Assembly (NCBI GenBank): GCA_903868455.1 | Contig: CAIPVK010000062.1 | Location: forward strand, 1-29,978 | Length of the DNA stretch: 29,978 nt | From: an uncultured Opitutia bacterium | Lineage (GTDB): Bacteria > Verrucomicrobiota > Verrucomicrobiia > Opitutales > UBA953 | Reading direction: 5' to 3' | In this document: positions 1 through 7,766 of the stretch, piece by piece | How the letters are laid out: every line of letters begins with the position of its first letter | Position numbering within the stretch: the stretch's first letter is position 1 | The notes under the pieces: model-generated | Databases searched by the model: none | What the model was told of the DNA's origin: nothing | Seen by the model: the letters and a program-made list of their open reading frames with translations, nothing else | Made by a program: the position numbers and the translations under genes

Positions 1-67
1 AGGCGCCGGCGGCGAGGGCGCCGACGATGCCGACGATGCGGATGGCCAGGTTGGTCGACTTGGTCAT
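1..67 (-). CDS. 5' end of an unknown membrane-anchored protein (runs off the window)
   Basis: Only the first 22 codons are inside the window: MTKSTNLAIRIVGIVGALAA followed by G and A. This is a short polar N-terminus followed by a hydrophobic Ile/Val/Gly/Ala stretch, which reads as a signal anchor or the start of a signal peptide. The ATG (67-65) overlaps the TGA of pgi (66-64) in an ATGA junction, so translation is probably coupled to pgi and the two share an operon. No Shine-Dalgarno sequence is visible. I cannot identify the family from this fragment. Confidence 0.6.
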   Translation of the reverse strand, partial: MTKSTNLAIRIVGIVGALAAGA

Positions 68-1665
68 GATACGGGGGAGTTGGGGGAAGTTCGGGTTTGG
101 AAGAGGGTCTTGGCAGGGTCGGCGTGGGGCAGGCAGGCGATCCGACCGTTCCGCGAGAGGCGGAGTCCCATCTTGAACACCGTTTCAGCCCCCGCCTCAA
201 GCCCTATTTCCCTCGCCAGTTCCTCGGCGGTCCTGCCGACCCCGGGGCGCGCCTCGAGCGCGCGCAGCATCCCCTTCAGGATCTCGAGGGCCTCGCCGGC
301 GGCCTTTTTGCCGGCCTCGACGCCGGGCTGGTGGTAGGCGTTGATGTTCAGCAGGTTGGCGTAAAGTCCGACCGTGCGCTCGAAGAGGGCGATCACGCGG
401 CCCAAGGCCCGGGCGTCGACGGCGTCGAGGGTGAGGGTGACGCTCGCCTTGCCTTGGGAGGACAGCGCCTCGCGCGTGCCCAGGAGGAAGGCTTGGAGGT
501 AGTCGCCGCTGGTCACGCCGGGCTCGACCTCGGGCGAGGGGCCCTCGCGGTCGCGCAGCACCTCGAGGAAGACGGCGAAGAAGTCGTCCGGGCCGTCGCG
601 CAGCTGCTGGATGTAGGCGTGCTGGTCGGTCGAGCCCTTGTTGCCGTACACGGTGAGCCCCTGCCGCACCAGCTTGCCCGAGAGGTCGTGGGACTTGCCC
701 AGCGACTCCATCACGAGCTGCTGAAGGTAGCGCGAGAGCAGGACGAGGCGGTCCTTGTACGGCAGGACGACCATCGCGCGCTTGGCCTTGCCCTCGGTCA
801 GGTGGAGCCAGGCCGCCGCGAGGCGGGCCGCGGGGTTGCGGGCGAGGTCGGGATCGCGGGTGAGCGCGTCCATCTCCGCCGCGCCCGCGAGAAGGGCCTC
901 GGTGTCGATGCCTTGCAACGCCGCGGGCACCAGGCCGACGGGCCCCATCACGCTCGTGCGGCCGCCCACCCAGTCCCACATCGGGAAGCGGGCGAGGAAG
1001 CCCGACGCGGCCGCCTCGCGGTCGAGCTGGCTCCCGGCGCCGGTGACGGCGACCGCCTGGGGGCCGAGCCGCAGGCCCGCGGCCTTCCAGCGGGCCTCGG
1101 TCTCGCGCAGGGCGTTGCGCGGCTCGGGGGTGCCGCCGGACTTGGACATCACGACGACCAGGGTGCGGTCGAGGCGGTCGCCGAGGCCCGCCCACGCGCG
1201 GTCGAAGCCGTCCGGGTCGGTGTTGTCGATGAAATGGACGCGGAGCCGGTCGGCCGCGCCGCCGAGCGCGTCGGCCAGCAGCTGGGGGCCGAGCGCCGAG
1301 CCGCCGATGCCGATGACGAGGAGGTCGGTGAAGGCGCCTCCCGGACCGCGGATCTCGCCCGAGTGGACCCGCGCCGCGAACGCCGCGATGTCCCGCCGGG
1401 CCGCCCCGATGGCCGCGGCGATCTCGGGGGACGGGGCGAGCTGGGGCGCGCGCAGCCAGTAGTGGCCGACCTGGCGGTTCTCGTCGGGGTTGGCGATCGC
1501 GCCGGCCTCGAGCTCGGCCGAGGCGCGCAGCGCCTCGGCGAGACGGCGGTCGAGCGCGGCGTCGGGCCCGGGCAGGCGGGCGCGGCTCAGGTCCAGCCAG
1601 AAGCCGAAGTCGAGCCCGGGCGCGGCGAGCAGCCCGGAGCGGAAGGCCTCGAAGCCCGTGTCCAT
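64..1665 (-). CDS. pgi: Glucose-6-phosphate isomerase
   Basis: Cytosolic enzyme that interconverts glucose-6-phosphate and fructose-6-phosphate in glycolysis and gluconeogenesis. The 533-residue protein has the SIS-domain sugar-phosphate loop (VIGIGGSALGPQ), the phosphate-binding VMSKSGGTPEPR, the family signature WVGGRTSVMGPVG, and the second signature around NAYHQPGVEAGKK that carries the catalytic Lys. Length fits the roughly 530-residue bacterial subgroup with a C-terminal helical tail. I chose the ATG at 1665 (MDTGFEAF) over one ten codons upstream: it is preceded by GGGAG, and a TTGCAT hexamer lies 34 nt upstream. It lies 49 bp downstream of ilvD on the same strand and overlaps the next gene by 4 bp. 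Family assignment is firm. Confidence 0.96.
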   Translation of the reverse strand: MDTGFEAFRSGLLAAPGLDFGFWLDLSRARLPGPDAALDRRLAEALRASAELEAGAIANPDENRQVGHYWLRAPQLAPSPEIAAAIGAARRDIAAFAARVHSGEIRGPGGAFTDLLVIGIGGSALGPQLLADALGGAADRLRVHFIDNTDPDGFDRAWAGLGDRLDRTLVVVMSKSGGTPEPRNALRETEARWKAAGLRLGPQAVAVTGAGSQLDREAAASGFLARFPMWDWVGGRTSVMGPVGLVPAALQGIDTEALLAGAAEMDALTRDPDLARNPAARLAAAWLHLTEGKAKRAMVVLPYKDRLVLLSRYLQQLVMESLGKSHDLSGKLVRQGLTVYGNKGSTDQHAYIQQLRDGPDDFFAVFLEVLRDREGPSPEVEPGVTSGDYLQAFLLGTREALSSQGKASVTLTLDAVDARALGRVIALFERTVGLYANLLNINAYHQPGVEAGKKAAGEALEILKGMLRALEARPGVGRTAEELAREIGLEAGAETVFKMGLRLSRNGRIACLPHADPAKTLFQTRTSPNSPVS

Positions 1666-1671
1666 GCCCCC

Positions 1672-1699
1672 ACTCTCCCGCCGAGCTGCCGCCATGCAA
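1672..1699 (-). promoter_or_regulatory. Candidate promoter of pgi
   Basis: On the minus strand GCTTGCAT supplies a -35-like TTGCAT (1699-1694). After 16 bp comes GAGAGT (1677-1672), then 6 bp to the ATG. The hexamers are weak, but the geometry matches other unit heads in this window, so pgi may have its own promoter inside the ilvD-pgi gap in addition to read-through from ilvD. Confidence 0.35.
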
Positions 1700-1714
1700 G
1701 CGTTCTTCGGGCGG

Positions 1715-3400
1715 TCAGCGGTCGGTGGCCGCGCCGAGCGAGGCCGAGGCGACCTGGCGGGCGTACTTGGCCAGCACGCCGCGCGTCGCCTTGGGAGCCG
1801 GGGCCTTCCAGGCCGCGCGGCGCGCGGCGATCTCGGCCTCGGGCACCTCCAGGTTGATCTCGTTGCGCTCCGCGTCGATGGTGATGCGGTCGCCGTCGCG
1901 CACGAGCGCGAGCGGGCCGCCGAGCGCGGCCTCGGGGGTGATGTGGCCGACCACGAAGCCGTGGCTGCCGCCCGAGAAGCGGCCGTCGGTGATGAGGGCG
2001 ACGGCCTTGCCGAGGCCCTTGCCCATCACCGCGCTCGTGGGCCCGAGCATCTCGCGCATGCCGGGGCCGCCGACGGGACCCTCGTTGCGGATGACGATGA
2101 CGTGGCCCTCGGCGACCTTGCCGTCGAGGATCCCGCGCAGGCTCGCCTCCTCGGACTCGAACACGATGGCCTGGCCGGAGAAGCGCAGGCCCTCCTTGCC
2201 GGAGATCTTCGCCACCGAGCCCTCGGGGGCGAGGTTGCCGCGCAGGACGCGCAGGTGGCTGTCGGGCTTGATCGGGTTCGACATCGGCCGGACGACGTCC
2301 TGGTCGGGCCCGTAGTGGCGGACGCCCGCGAGGTTCTCCGCCACCGTGCGGCCGGTGACCGTGAGGCAGCCGCCGTGCAGGAGGCCGGCGTCGAGCAGCT
2401 GGCGGAGGAGGGGCTGCAGGCCGCCGATGCGGACGAAGTGGGCCATGTTGTACTTGCCGCTCGGCTTCAGGTCGCAGAGCACGGGGACCTTGCGGCCGAG
2501 GCGCTCGAAGTCCTCGAGACCGAGCGGGATGCCGGCCGTGTGGGCCATGGCGATGAGGTGCAGGACGGCGTTGGTCGAGCCGCCGAGGGCGATGACGACC
2601 GTGATGGCGTTCTCGAAGGCCTCCTTGGAGAGGATGTCGGAGGGGCGGATGCCGCGGCGCAGCAGCTCGACCACGGCCGCGCCTGCCTTGGCGCAGTCCT
2701 CGAGCTTGGCCTTGGAGTTGGCGAGCTGGGCCGAGCTGTCGGGCAGGCTCAGGCCGAGCGCCTCGATGGCCGAGGCCATGGTGTTGGCGGTGTACATCCC
2801 GCCGCAGGAGCCCTCGCCGGGGATGGAGCAGGACTCGATCTCGCGCAGCTCGCCGTCGCCGATCTGCCCGCCGGCGTGCTTGCCCACGGCCTCGAAGACC
2901 GTGACGATGTCGGCGGCCTGGCCGCGGTGGAGGCCGGGGACGATGGTGCCGCCGTAGACGAAGACCGACGGCCGGTCGAGGCGCGCCATCGCCATGGCCA
3001 TGCCGGGCATGTTCTTGTCGCAGCCGCCGATGCAGACGAGGCCGTCGAAGCCCTCGGCGCCCGCCACGGCCTCCACCGAGTCGGCGATGATCTCGCGCGA
3101 GACGAGCGAGTAGCGCATGCCCGGGGTGCCCATCGAGATGCCGTCGGAGACGGTGATGGTGTTGAAGACGACGGACTTGCCGCCCGCGGCGTCCGCTCCC
3201 TTGCCCGCCTCGGCCGCGAGGCGGTCGATGTGCATGTTGCAGGGGGTCACCATCGACCAGGTGGAGGCGACGCCGACCACGGACTTGGCGAAGTCGGCCT
3301 CGGTGAAGCCGACCGCCCGGAGCATGGCCCGGCTGGGGGCGCGGTCGGGCCCGTCGACGATGACGGAGGAGTGGCGGCGGAGGGCTTGGGGGTCGGGCAT
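1715..3400 (-). CDS. ilvD: Dihydroxy-acid dehydratase
   Basis: Fe-S dehydratase of the branched-chain amino acid pathway; it converts 2,3-dihydroxy-isovalerate and -methylvalerate to the 2-keto acids that lead to valine, leucine and isoleucine. The 561-residue protein has the IlvD/Edd signature GGCDKNMPG with Cys127 and the Lys129 expected to be carbamylated. The other two cluster cysteines are Cys54 (TPCNMH) and Cys199 (GSCGGMYTANTM). The C-terminal GRFSGGSHGFVVGHITPEAA block is also typical. I chose the ATG at 3400 (MPDPQALRRHS) because family members begin shortly before this region, although the frame stays open for 30 more codons. No Shine-Dalgarno sequence is seen. It is divergent from scpB and is followed by pgi. 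Confidence 0.96.
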   Translation of the reverse strand: MPDPQALRRHSSVIVDGPDRAPSRAMLRAVGFTEADFAKSVVGVASTWSMVTPCNMHIDRLAAEAGKGADAAGGKSVVFNTITVSDGISMGTPGMRYSLVSREIIADSVEAVAGAEGFDGLVCIGGCDKNMPGMAMAMARLDRPSVFVYGGTIVPGLHRGQAADIVTVFEAVGKHAGGQIGDGELREIESCSIPGEGSCGGMYTANTMASAIEALGLSLPDSSAQLANSKAKLEDCAKAGAAVVELLRRGIRPSDILSKEAFENAITVVIALGGSTNAVLHLIAMAHTAGIPLGLEDFERLGRKVPVLCDLKPSGKYNMAHFVRIGGLQPLLRQLLDAGLLHGGCLTVTGRTVAENLAGVRHYGPDQDVVRPMSNPIKPDSHLRVLRGNLAPEGSVAKISGKEGLRFSGQAIVFESEEASLRGILDGKVAEGHVIVIRNEGPVGGPGMREMLGPTSAVMGKGLGKAVALITDGRFSGGSHGFVVGHITPEAALGGPLALVRDGDRITIDAERNEINLEVPEAEIAARRAAWKAPAPKATRGVLAKYARQVASASLGAATDR

Positions 3401-3504
3401 GGCGGCTTCGGAAGGATAGGGTGGACAGCGGGGCGGGGGATTCCCACCCTGCGAGACTTCCCAACTTTCGCAGTCCCGAAGGAATCTCAACCCGCTTTTT
3501 TCCC
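3401..3504. promoter_or_regulatory. Divergent ilvD/scpB intergenic region
   Basis: This 104-bp gap must hold the promoters of both divergent genes. It contains two small inverted repeats: GGGTGG (from 3419) with CCACCC (to 3449), and CTGCGA with TCGCAG around 3449-3474. Plus-strand TGGACA (3422) followed 17 bp later by CACCCT is a possible scpB promoter, and TATCCT on the minus strand is a possible ilvD -10. None is convincing by itself. I see no attenuator or riboswitch for ilvD. Confidence 0.3.
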
Positions 3505-4251
3505 GTGGAATTCAACCTCAAGCGCGTCCTGCGCGCCCTCCTGCTCTCGACCTCCGAGCCCATCTCGATCAAGGACATCCAGAAGGTCGTCCAGCGCTAC
3601 CACGACGAGCGCCGCCCGGCCGAGGCCGCGGAGGACGCCGCCCCCGCCCCCGCCGCCGAGCCCGCCGCGCCCGCCGCCGAGGCCGTCCAGGAGGTCATCC
3701 AGGACATCATCGACCAGGTGCCCACGCTGGTCACCGCCACCCAGATCCGCGAGGCCATGGAGCAGCTCGACGGCGAGTTCCGCGACTCCGGCGACGTCTG
3801 CCGCGTCCTCCAGGGTCCCGAGGGCTTCCGCCTGGTCGTCTCGCCCGCCTACGCCGACTGGGTCCGCCTCCTGCGCGGCGAGGTCCGCCCCCAGCGCCTC
3901 TCCTCCGCCGCCCTCGAGACGCTCGCCATCGTCGCCTACCGCCAGCCGGTCACGCGCGCCGAGATGGAGGCCATCCGCGGCGTCTCCGTCGAGAGCGCCC
4001 TCCAGCGCCTGCTCGAGCTCGAGCTCGTCCAGGTCACCGGGCGCGCCGACCTCCCGGGCCGCCCGCTCCAGTTCGGGACCACGCCCCGCTTCCTCGACTT
4101 CACCGGCCTCCGCTCGCTCGGCGAGCTGCCCGCCTCCGACGTCCTCTCGCCCTCCCAGATCAGCGAGTGGATCGCCCGCGCCACCGCGCCGGCCGGCCCG
4201 ACCGAGGGCGACCTCGGCCTCGTCGAGGAGCCCCGACCTCCCGCCGCATGA
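3505..4251 (+). CDS. scpB: Segregation and condensation protein B
   Basis: Dimeric winged-helix subunit of the SMC-ScpAB condensin that compacts and segregates the chromosome. I placed the start at GTG 3505, giving MEFNLKRVLRALLLSTSEPI, which is where ScpB proteins begin; the frame is open upstream but has no family-like sequence. The 248-residue protein has the core ETLAIVAYRQPVTRAEMEAIRGV, then the GRADLPGRPLQFGTT block and the TTPRFLDFTGL segment that close the second winged helix. An Ala/Pro/Glu-rich insertion (about residues 33-68) splits the first winged-helix domain and makes the protein longer than usual. No scpA is in the window. The TGA overlaps the ATG of pheA (ATGA), so the two are co-translated. 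Confidence 0.9.
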   Translation: MEFNLKRVLRALLLSTSEPISIKDIQKVVQRYHDERRPAEAAEDAAPAPAAEPAAPAAEAVQEVIQDIIDQVPTLVTATQIREAMEQLDGEFRDSGDVCRVLQGPEGFRLVVSPAYADWVRLLRGEVRPQRLSSAALETLAIVAYRQPVTRAEMEAIRGVSVESALQRLLELELVQVTGRADLPGRPLQFGTTPRFLDFTGLRSLGELPASDVLSPSQISEWIARATAPAGPTEGDLGLVEEPRPPAA

Positions 4252-5312
4252 GCCTCGACGAGCACCGCCGCGAGGTCGACCGCATCGACCGCGAGATCCT
4301 CGCGCTGCTGCGCGAGCGGATGCGCGTCGCCCGCGCCATCGGCGAGGCCAAGGCCCGCTCGGGCGCGCCCATCTACGCGCCCCAGCGCGAGGAGCAGGTG
4401 CTCGCCGGCCTCGCGGCCGCCGCCCCCGACCTCCCCGCCGAGGGCGTGCGCGCGATCTTCCGCGAGGTCATCTCCCTCGCCGTCGCCGCGCAGATGCCCT
4501 CGCCGGTCGTCTACCTCGGCCCCGAGGGCTCCTTCACCCACCAGGCCGCGCTCCGCGCCTTCGGCTCGAGCGTGCCCTCGCGCCCCCTGCGCGGCATCGC
4601 CGACGTCTTCGCCGCGGTCGAGCGCGGCGAGGCCGCGTACGGCGTCGTGCCGGTGGAGAACTCGACCGAGGGCGTGGTCAGCCACTCGCTCGACCTCCTC
4701 GCCGAGTCGCCCCTGAAGGTCGTCGCCCAGGTCACCCTCGAGGTGGAGCACTGCCTCGTCGGCGCGGGCCCGCTCGGGGCCGTCCGCCGCGTGCTCTCCA
4801 AGGACATCGCGCTCGCCCAGTGCCGCGGCTGGCTGGCCCGCCACCTGCCCTCGGCCGAGCTCGTCGACGCGCCCTCCACCGCCGCCGCGGTGGAGACGGT
4901 CGCGGGCGACCCCGCCTCCGCCGCCGTCGCCTCCGCCTCGGCCGCCGCCTCGCGCGGCGTCCCCGTGCTCGCCCGGGCCATCCAGGACCGGCGCGACAAC
5001 GCCACGCGCTTCTTCGTCATCGGCGCGCGCGCCAACCCGCCCGGCTCCAAGGACGAGGTCACGAGCGTCGTGCTCGCCCTCCGCCACGAGCCCGGCGCGC
5101 TGCAGTCCGCGCTGAGCGCCTTCTCCTCGCGCGGCATCAACCTCCTGCGCATCGAGTCGCGCCCGAGCCGCCGCCAGGCCTGGGAGTACCAGTTCTTCAT
5201 CGACTTCCCGGGGCATTGGGAGACGCCGGCCGTCCAGGCCGCGATCGCCGAGCTCCGCCCGCGCTGCGAGCGCGTGACATGGCTGGGCAGCTACCCGCCG
5301 ACCTCCGCCTGA
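4248..5312 (+). CDS. pheA: Bifunctional chorismate mutase / prephenate dehydratase (P-protein)
   Basis: Converts chorismate to prephenate and then to phenylpyruvate in phenylalanine synthesis. The 354-residue protein has three parts. An AroQ-type chorismate mutase helix bundle (about 1-85) carries the motif VDRIDREILALLRERMRVA. The prephenate dehydratase domain (about 87-265) starts with GPEGSFTHQAA and contains VPVENSTEGVV and the active-site TRFFVIG (Thr253-Arg254-Phe255). A C-terminal ACT domain has GAL and ESRP (303-306), the residues that bind phenylalanine, so feedback inhibition by phenylalanine is expected. The ATG overlaps the scpB stop by 4 bp, and the next gene begins inside its last 34 bp. 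Assignment is firm. Confidence 0.96.
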   Translation: MSLDEHRREVDRIDREILALLRERMRVARAIGEAKARSGAPIYAPQREEQVLAGLAAAAPDLPAEGVRAIFREVISLAVAAQMPSPVVYLGPEGSFTHQAALRAFGSSVPSRPLRGIADVFAAVERGEAAYGVVPVENSTEGVVSHSLDLLAESPLKVVAQVTLEVEHCLVGAGPLGAVRRVLSKDIALAQCRGWLARHLPSAELVDAPSTAAAVETVAGDPASAAVASASAAASRGVPVLARAIQDRRDNATRFFVIGARANPPGSKDEVTSVVLALRHEPGALQSALSAFSSRGINLLRIESRPSRRQAWEYQFFIDFPGHWETPAVQAAIAELRPRCERVTWLGSYPPTSA

Positions 5313-6142
5313 GGCGGCTGCGCCGCCGGGGCCTGGCCGTGCTGGCGGGCCTCGCCGCGCTCGGGCTCGCCGTGCTCGCGTGGAACGTCCGGCAGGGCGT
5401 GCTGCCGCGCGCGCGGCTGGTCGTGCGACCCGAGGGCTCCGTGCAGGGACTCTCGGTCGGCTCGCCCGTCCGCCTGATGGGCGCGGAGGTCGGGCAGGTC
5501 GCGGCCGTCCGGCTGGCCGCGCCGCCGGGCGGCGGCCCGCTCGCCCCGGAGGTCGTGCTGTCCGTCGACCTTCGCCGCGCCCCGGGCCTCGCCGACCCCG
5601 AGGCCTGCGTCGCGCGCGGCCTCCGCGCCGTCCTCCTGCCGGTCAACCCCGCCTCGGGGTTCCTCGAGGCCGACCTCGTCTGGCGCCCGGGCGCGCCCGC
5701 GCCCCGGCTCTCCGCCGATGAGATCCCCTTCGCCCGTCGCGAGACCTTGGCCGACGTCCCCTCGGTCGCCTCCGCGCTCGGCCGCCTCTCGCGCCGCGAC
5801 CTCGCCGCGGAGTCGCGCGAGCTCGCCGCGACCCTCGACGGGTTCTCGGCCCGCCTCGCCGAGCCCGGCCTCGCCCCCGCGCTCGCCGCCCGCGCCCGCG
5901 CGCTCAGGGAGGCCTTGGCGGCGGCCGAGGCCGCCGCCGGCCCCGAGGCCCTGCCCGTGGTCGCCGCGCGCCTCGGCGAGCTGCGCGAGATCCTCGCCCA
6001 GGCGGGCGTCTCCGCGTCCGTCGCGGCCGACGCGCTCGGCGAGGCGCCCGCGTCCTCGCTGCCCGCCCTCGGGGACCTCTCGCGCCGCCTCCGCGCGCTC
6101 GCCGAGGACCTCCGCCGGCGGACGCCCGAGGCCGCGCGCTGA
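5279..6142 (+). CDS. MlaD/MCE-family lipid-transport protein
   Basis: Likely a periplasmic substrate-binding component of an envelope lipid transporter. The 287-residue protein has a short basic N-terminus, one membrane anchor (about residues 18-36) and a single MCE domain (about 44-125, around VVRPEGSVQGLSVGSPVRLMGAEVGQV, quoted here only as a landmark at residues 48-74). A long Ala/Leu/Glu/Arg-rich helical tail (about 160-287) resembles the coiled-coil needles of PqiB/MlaD proteins. The ATG at 5279 lies inside the end of pheA (34-bp overlap) and is the only start that keeps the basic residues before the anchor. No permease or ATPase (mlaE/mlaF) is nearby, so its partners must be elsewhere. 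The family call is good; the substrate is unknown. Confidence 0.8.
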   Translation: MAGQLPADLRLRRLRRRGLAVLAGLAALGLAVLAWNVRQGVLPRARLVVRPEGSVQGLSVGSPVRLMGAEVGQVAAVRLAAPPGGGPLAPEVVLSVDLRRAPGLADPEACVARGLRAVLLPVNPASGFLEADLVWRPGAPAPRLSADEIPFARRETLADVPSVASALGRLSRRDLAAESRELAATLDGFSARLAEPGLAPALAARARALREALAAAEAAAGPEALPVVAARLGELREILAQAGVSASVAADALGEAPASSLPALGDLSRRLRALAEDLRRRTPEAAR

Positions 6143-6153
6143 CCAATCGGGGC

Positions 6154-6183
6154 TTGCCGCCGCGGGGCGGGGTGGGGGAGGGT
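6154..6183 (+). promoter_or_regulatory. Candidate promoter of glyS
   Basis: GCTTGCCG gives a -35-like TTGCCG (6154-6159), then an 18-bp G-rich spacer and GAGGGT (6178-6183), 17 bp before the glyS ATG. The GAGGGT resembles the TAGGGT upstream of the 7767 gene. Support is only by similarity to the other candidate promoters in this window. Confidence 0.35.
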
Positions 6184-6200
6184 GGGGCGCGATTCCCGCC

Positions 6201-7703
6201 ATGGCCCAAGCACCCGCACCGATGGACGCCATCCTGAACCTCTGCAAGCGCCGGGGGTTCGTCTTCCCCTCCTCCGAGATCTACGGCGGCCTCAACGGCT
6301 TCTTCGACTACGGGCCGCTCGGCGTCGAGCTGCGCAACAACATCAAGCAGGCCTGGTGGCAGGACTTCGTCCACCGCCGCGACGACATCGTCGGCCTGGA
6401 CTCCTCCATCATCCACCACCCGACGACCTGGAAGGCCTCGGGCCACGTCGAGAACTTCACCGACCCCCTGGTCGACTGCCGCGAGTCCAAGATGCGCTAC
6501 CGCGCCGACCAGCTCTTCTTCGCCGCCGTCCGCGTGGCGGGCGAGACCATCGGCTACGTCTCCGTCCTCGAGGACGAGGGCATGCAGGCCAAGGCCGAGG
6601 AGGCCGCCCAGGACCTGAAGCGCAAGCTCGCGCGCCAGGGCGCGCTCGAGCCGGTGGTCCTGAGGGACTTCACCGAGGCCTCCCCCGAGGAGATCCCCCT
6701 CGTGCCCTCGCCCGCCACGGGCAAGCCCGGCTCCCTCACCCCGCCGCGCTCCTTCAACATGATGTTCCAGACGCACGTCGGGGCGATGCAGGACGCCTCC
6801 GCCGTCGCCTACCTGCGCCCCGAGACCGCCCAGGGCATCTTCATCAACTTCAAGAACGTCGTCGACACCGGCCGCGTGAAGCTGCCCTTCGGCATCGCCC
6901 AGGTCGGCAAGGCGTTCCGCAACGAGATCAACCCCCGCAACTTCATCTTCCGCTCGCGCGAGTTCGAGCAGATGGAGATCGAGTACTTCATCGCGCCCAC
7001 CGCCGACTGGGAGGCCGCCCACAAGGGCTGGATCGAGTCCTGCCTCGCCTGGTTCGAGTCCATCGGGATCCCCCGCTCCAAGCTCTCGCTCTACGCCCAC
7101 CCCAAGGAGAAGCTGGCCCACTACTCCAAGGGCACGGTCGACATCATGTTCGAGTTCCCGTTCGGCGTGCAGGAGCTCCAGGGCGTGGCCGCCCGCGGCG
7201 ACTTCGACCTCACCCAGCACAGCGAGGTCTCGGGCACCCGCCTCGACTGGTTCGACGAGGCCGGCAAGACCCGCTTCATCCCCCACGTCATCGAGCCCTC
7301 GGTCGGGGTGGACCGCGTCTTCCTCGCCCTGCTCGCCACCGCCTACCACGAGGACGAGGTCGAGGGCGAGAAGCGCGTCGTCCTGCGCCTGCCCGCCCGC
7401 GTCGCCCCGTACAAGGCCGCCGTCTTCCCCCTGCTCAAGAACAAGCCCGAGCTGGTCGAGCGCGCCAAGGCCCTCCACGCCCGCCTGCGCCGCCGCTTCA
7501 ACGTCTACTACGACGAGGCCGGGGCCATCGGCCGCCGCTACCGCCGCCAGGACGAGATCGGCACGCCTTACGGCATCACCGTCGATTTCGAGACGGTCGA
7601 GAAACAGGCCGGTGTCACCGTCCGCGACCGCGACACGCTGGAGCAGGTCCGCATGAGCGAGGACGACCTGGTGCGCTTCCTCGACGAGAAGGTCGGCGGC
7701 TGA
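6201..7703 (+). CDS. glyS: Glycyl-tRNA synthetase, one-chain (dimeric) class II type
   Basis: Charges tRNA-Gly with glycine. At 500 residues this is the alpha2 type found in archaea, eukaryotes and part of the bacteria, not the alpha2beta2 GlyQ/GlyS type. It starts with MDAILNLCKRRGFVFPSSEI and YGGLNGFFDYGPLG (motif 1 region). It has motif 2, FRNEINPRNFIFRSREFEQME from residue 239 (key residues Arg240, Glu242, Arg253), and the motif 3 region HVIEPSVGVDRVFLALL. A C-terminal anticodon-binding domain follows from about residue 395. I took the ATG at 6201 (MAQAPAP); an alternative ATG at 6222 would remove seven residues. It follows the MlaD gene by 58 bp and has its own promoter candidate. Confidence 0.96.
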   Translation: MAQAPAPMDAILNLCKRRGFVFPSSEIYGGLNGFFDYGPLGVELRNNIKQAWWQDFVHRRDDIVGLDSSIIHHPTTWKASGHVENFTDPLVDCRESKMRYRADQLFFAAVRVAGETIGYVSVLEDEGMQAKAEEAAQDLKRKLARQGALEPVVLRDFTEASPEEIPLVPSPATGKPGSLTPPRSFNMMFQTHVGAMQDASAVAYLRPETAQGIFINFKNVVDTGRVKLPFGIAQVGKAFRNEINPRNFIFRSREFEQMEIEYFIAPTADWEAAHKGWIESCLAWFESIGIPRSKLSLYAHPKEKLAHYSKGTVDIMFEFPFGVQELQGVAARGDFDLTQHSEVSGTRLDWFDEAGKTRFIPHVIEPSVGVDRVFLALLATAYHEDEVEGEKRVVLRLPARVAPYKAAVFPLLKNKPELVERAKALHARLRRRFNVYYDEAGAIGRRYRRQDEIGTPYGITVDFETVEKQAGVTVRDRDTLEQVRMSEDDLVRFLDEKVGG

Positions 7704-7720
7704 GGTCCCCGTATCCGCTT

Positions 7721-7750
7721 TTGACAGGGGAGGGGAACTCCCCCTAGGGT
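7721..7750 (+). promoter_or_regulatory. Promoter of the 845-residue membrane protein gene
   Basis: This is the best promoter match in the window: a perfect TTGACA (7721-7726), an 18-bp spacer and TAGGGT (7745-7750), 16 bp before the ATG at 7767. Inside the spacer sits the inverted repeat GGGGA-AC-TCCCC (7732-7743), which could be an operator or may just be low-complexity sequence. The predicted leader would be only about 10 nt. Confidence 0.55.
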
Positions 7751-7766
7751 CCGCCATACCCATCCC

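Noticed and set aside
3421..3504. N-terminal extension of ScpB from an upstream ATG
   Set aside because: The first 28 codons show no family similarity, and the GTG at 3505 gives the normal ScpB beginning.
1490..6142. Very long open frame on the plus strand covering ilvD, pgi and the scpB region
   Set aside because: Long stop-free frames on both strands are expected at this GC content. Only its last 287 codons (from 5279) look like a protein; the rest is the antisense or shifted reading of ilvD, scpB and pheA.
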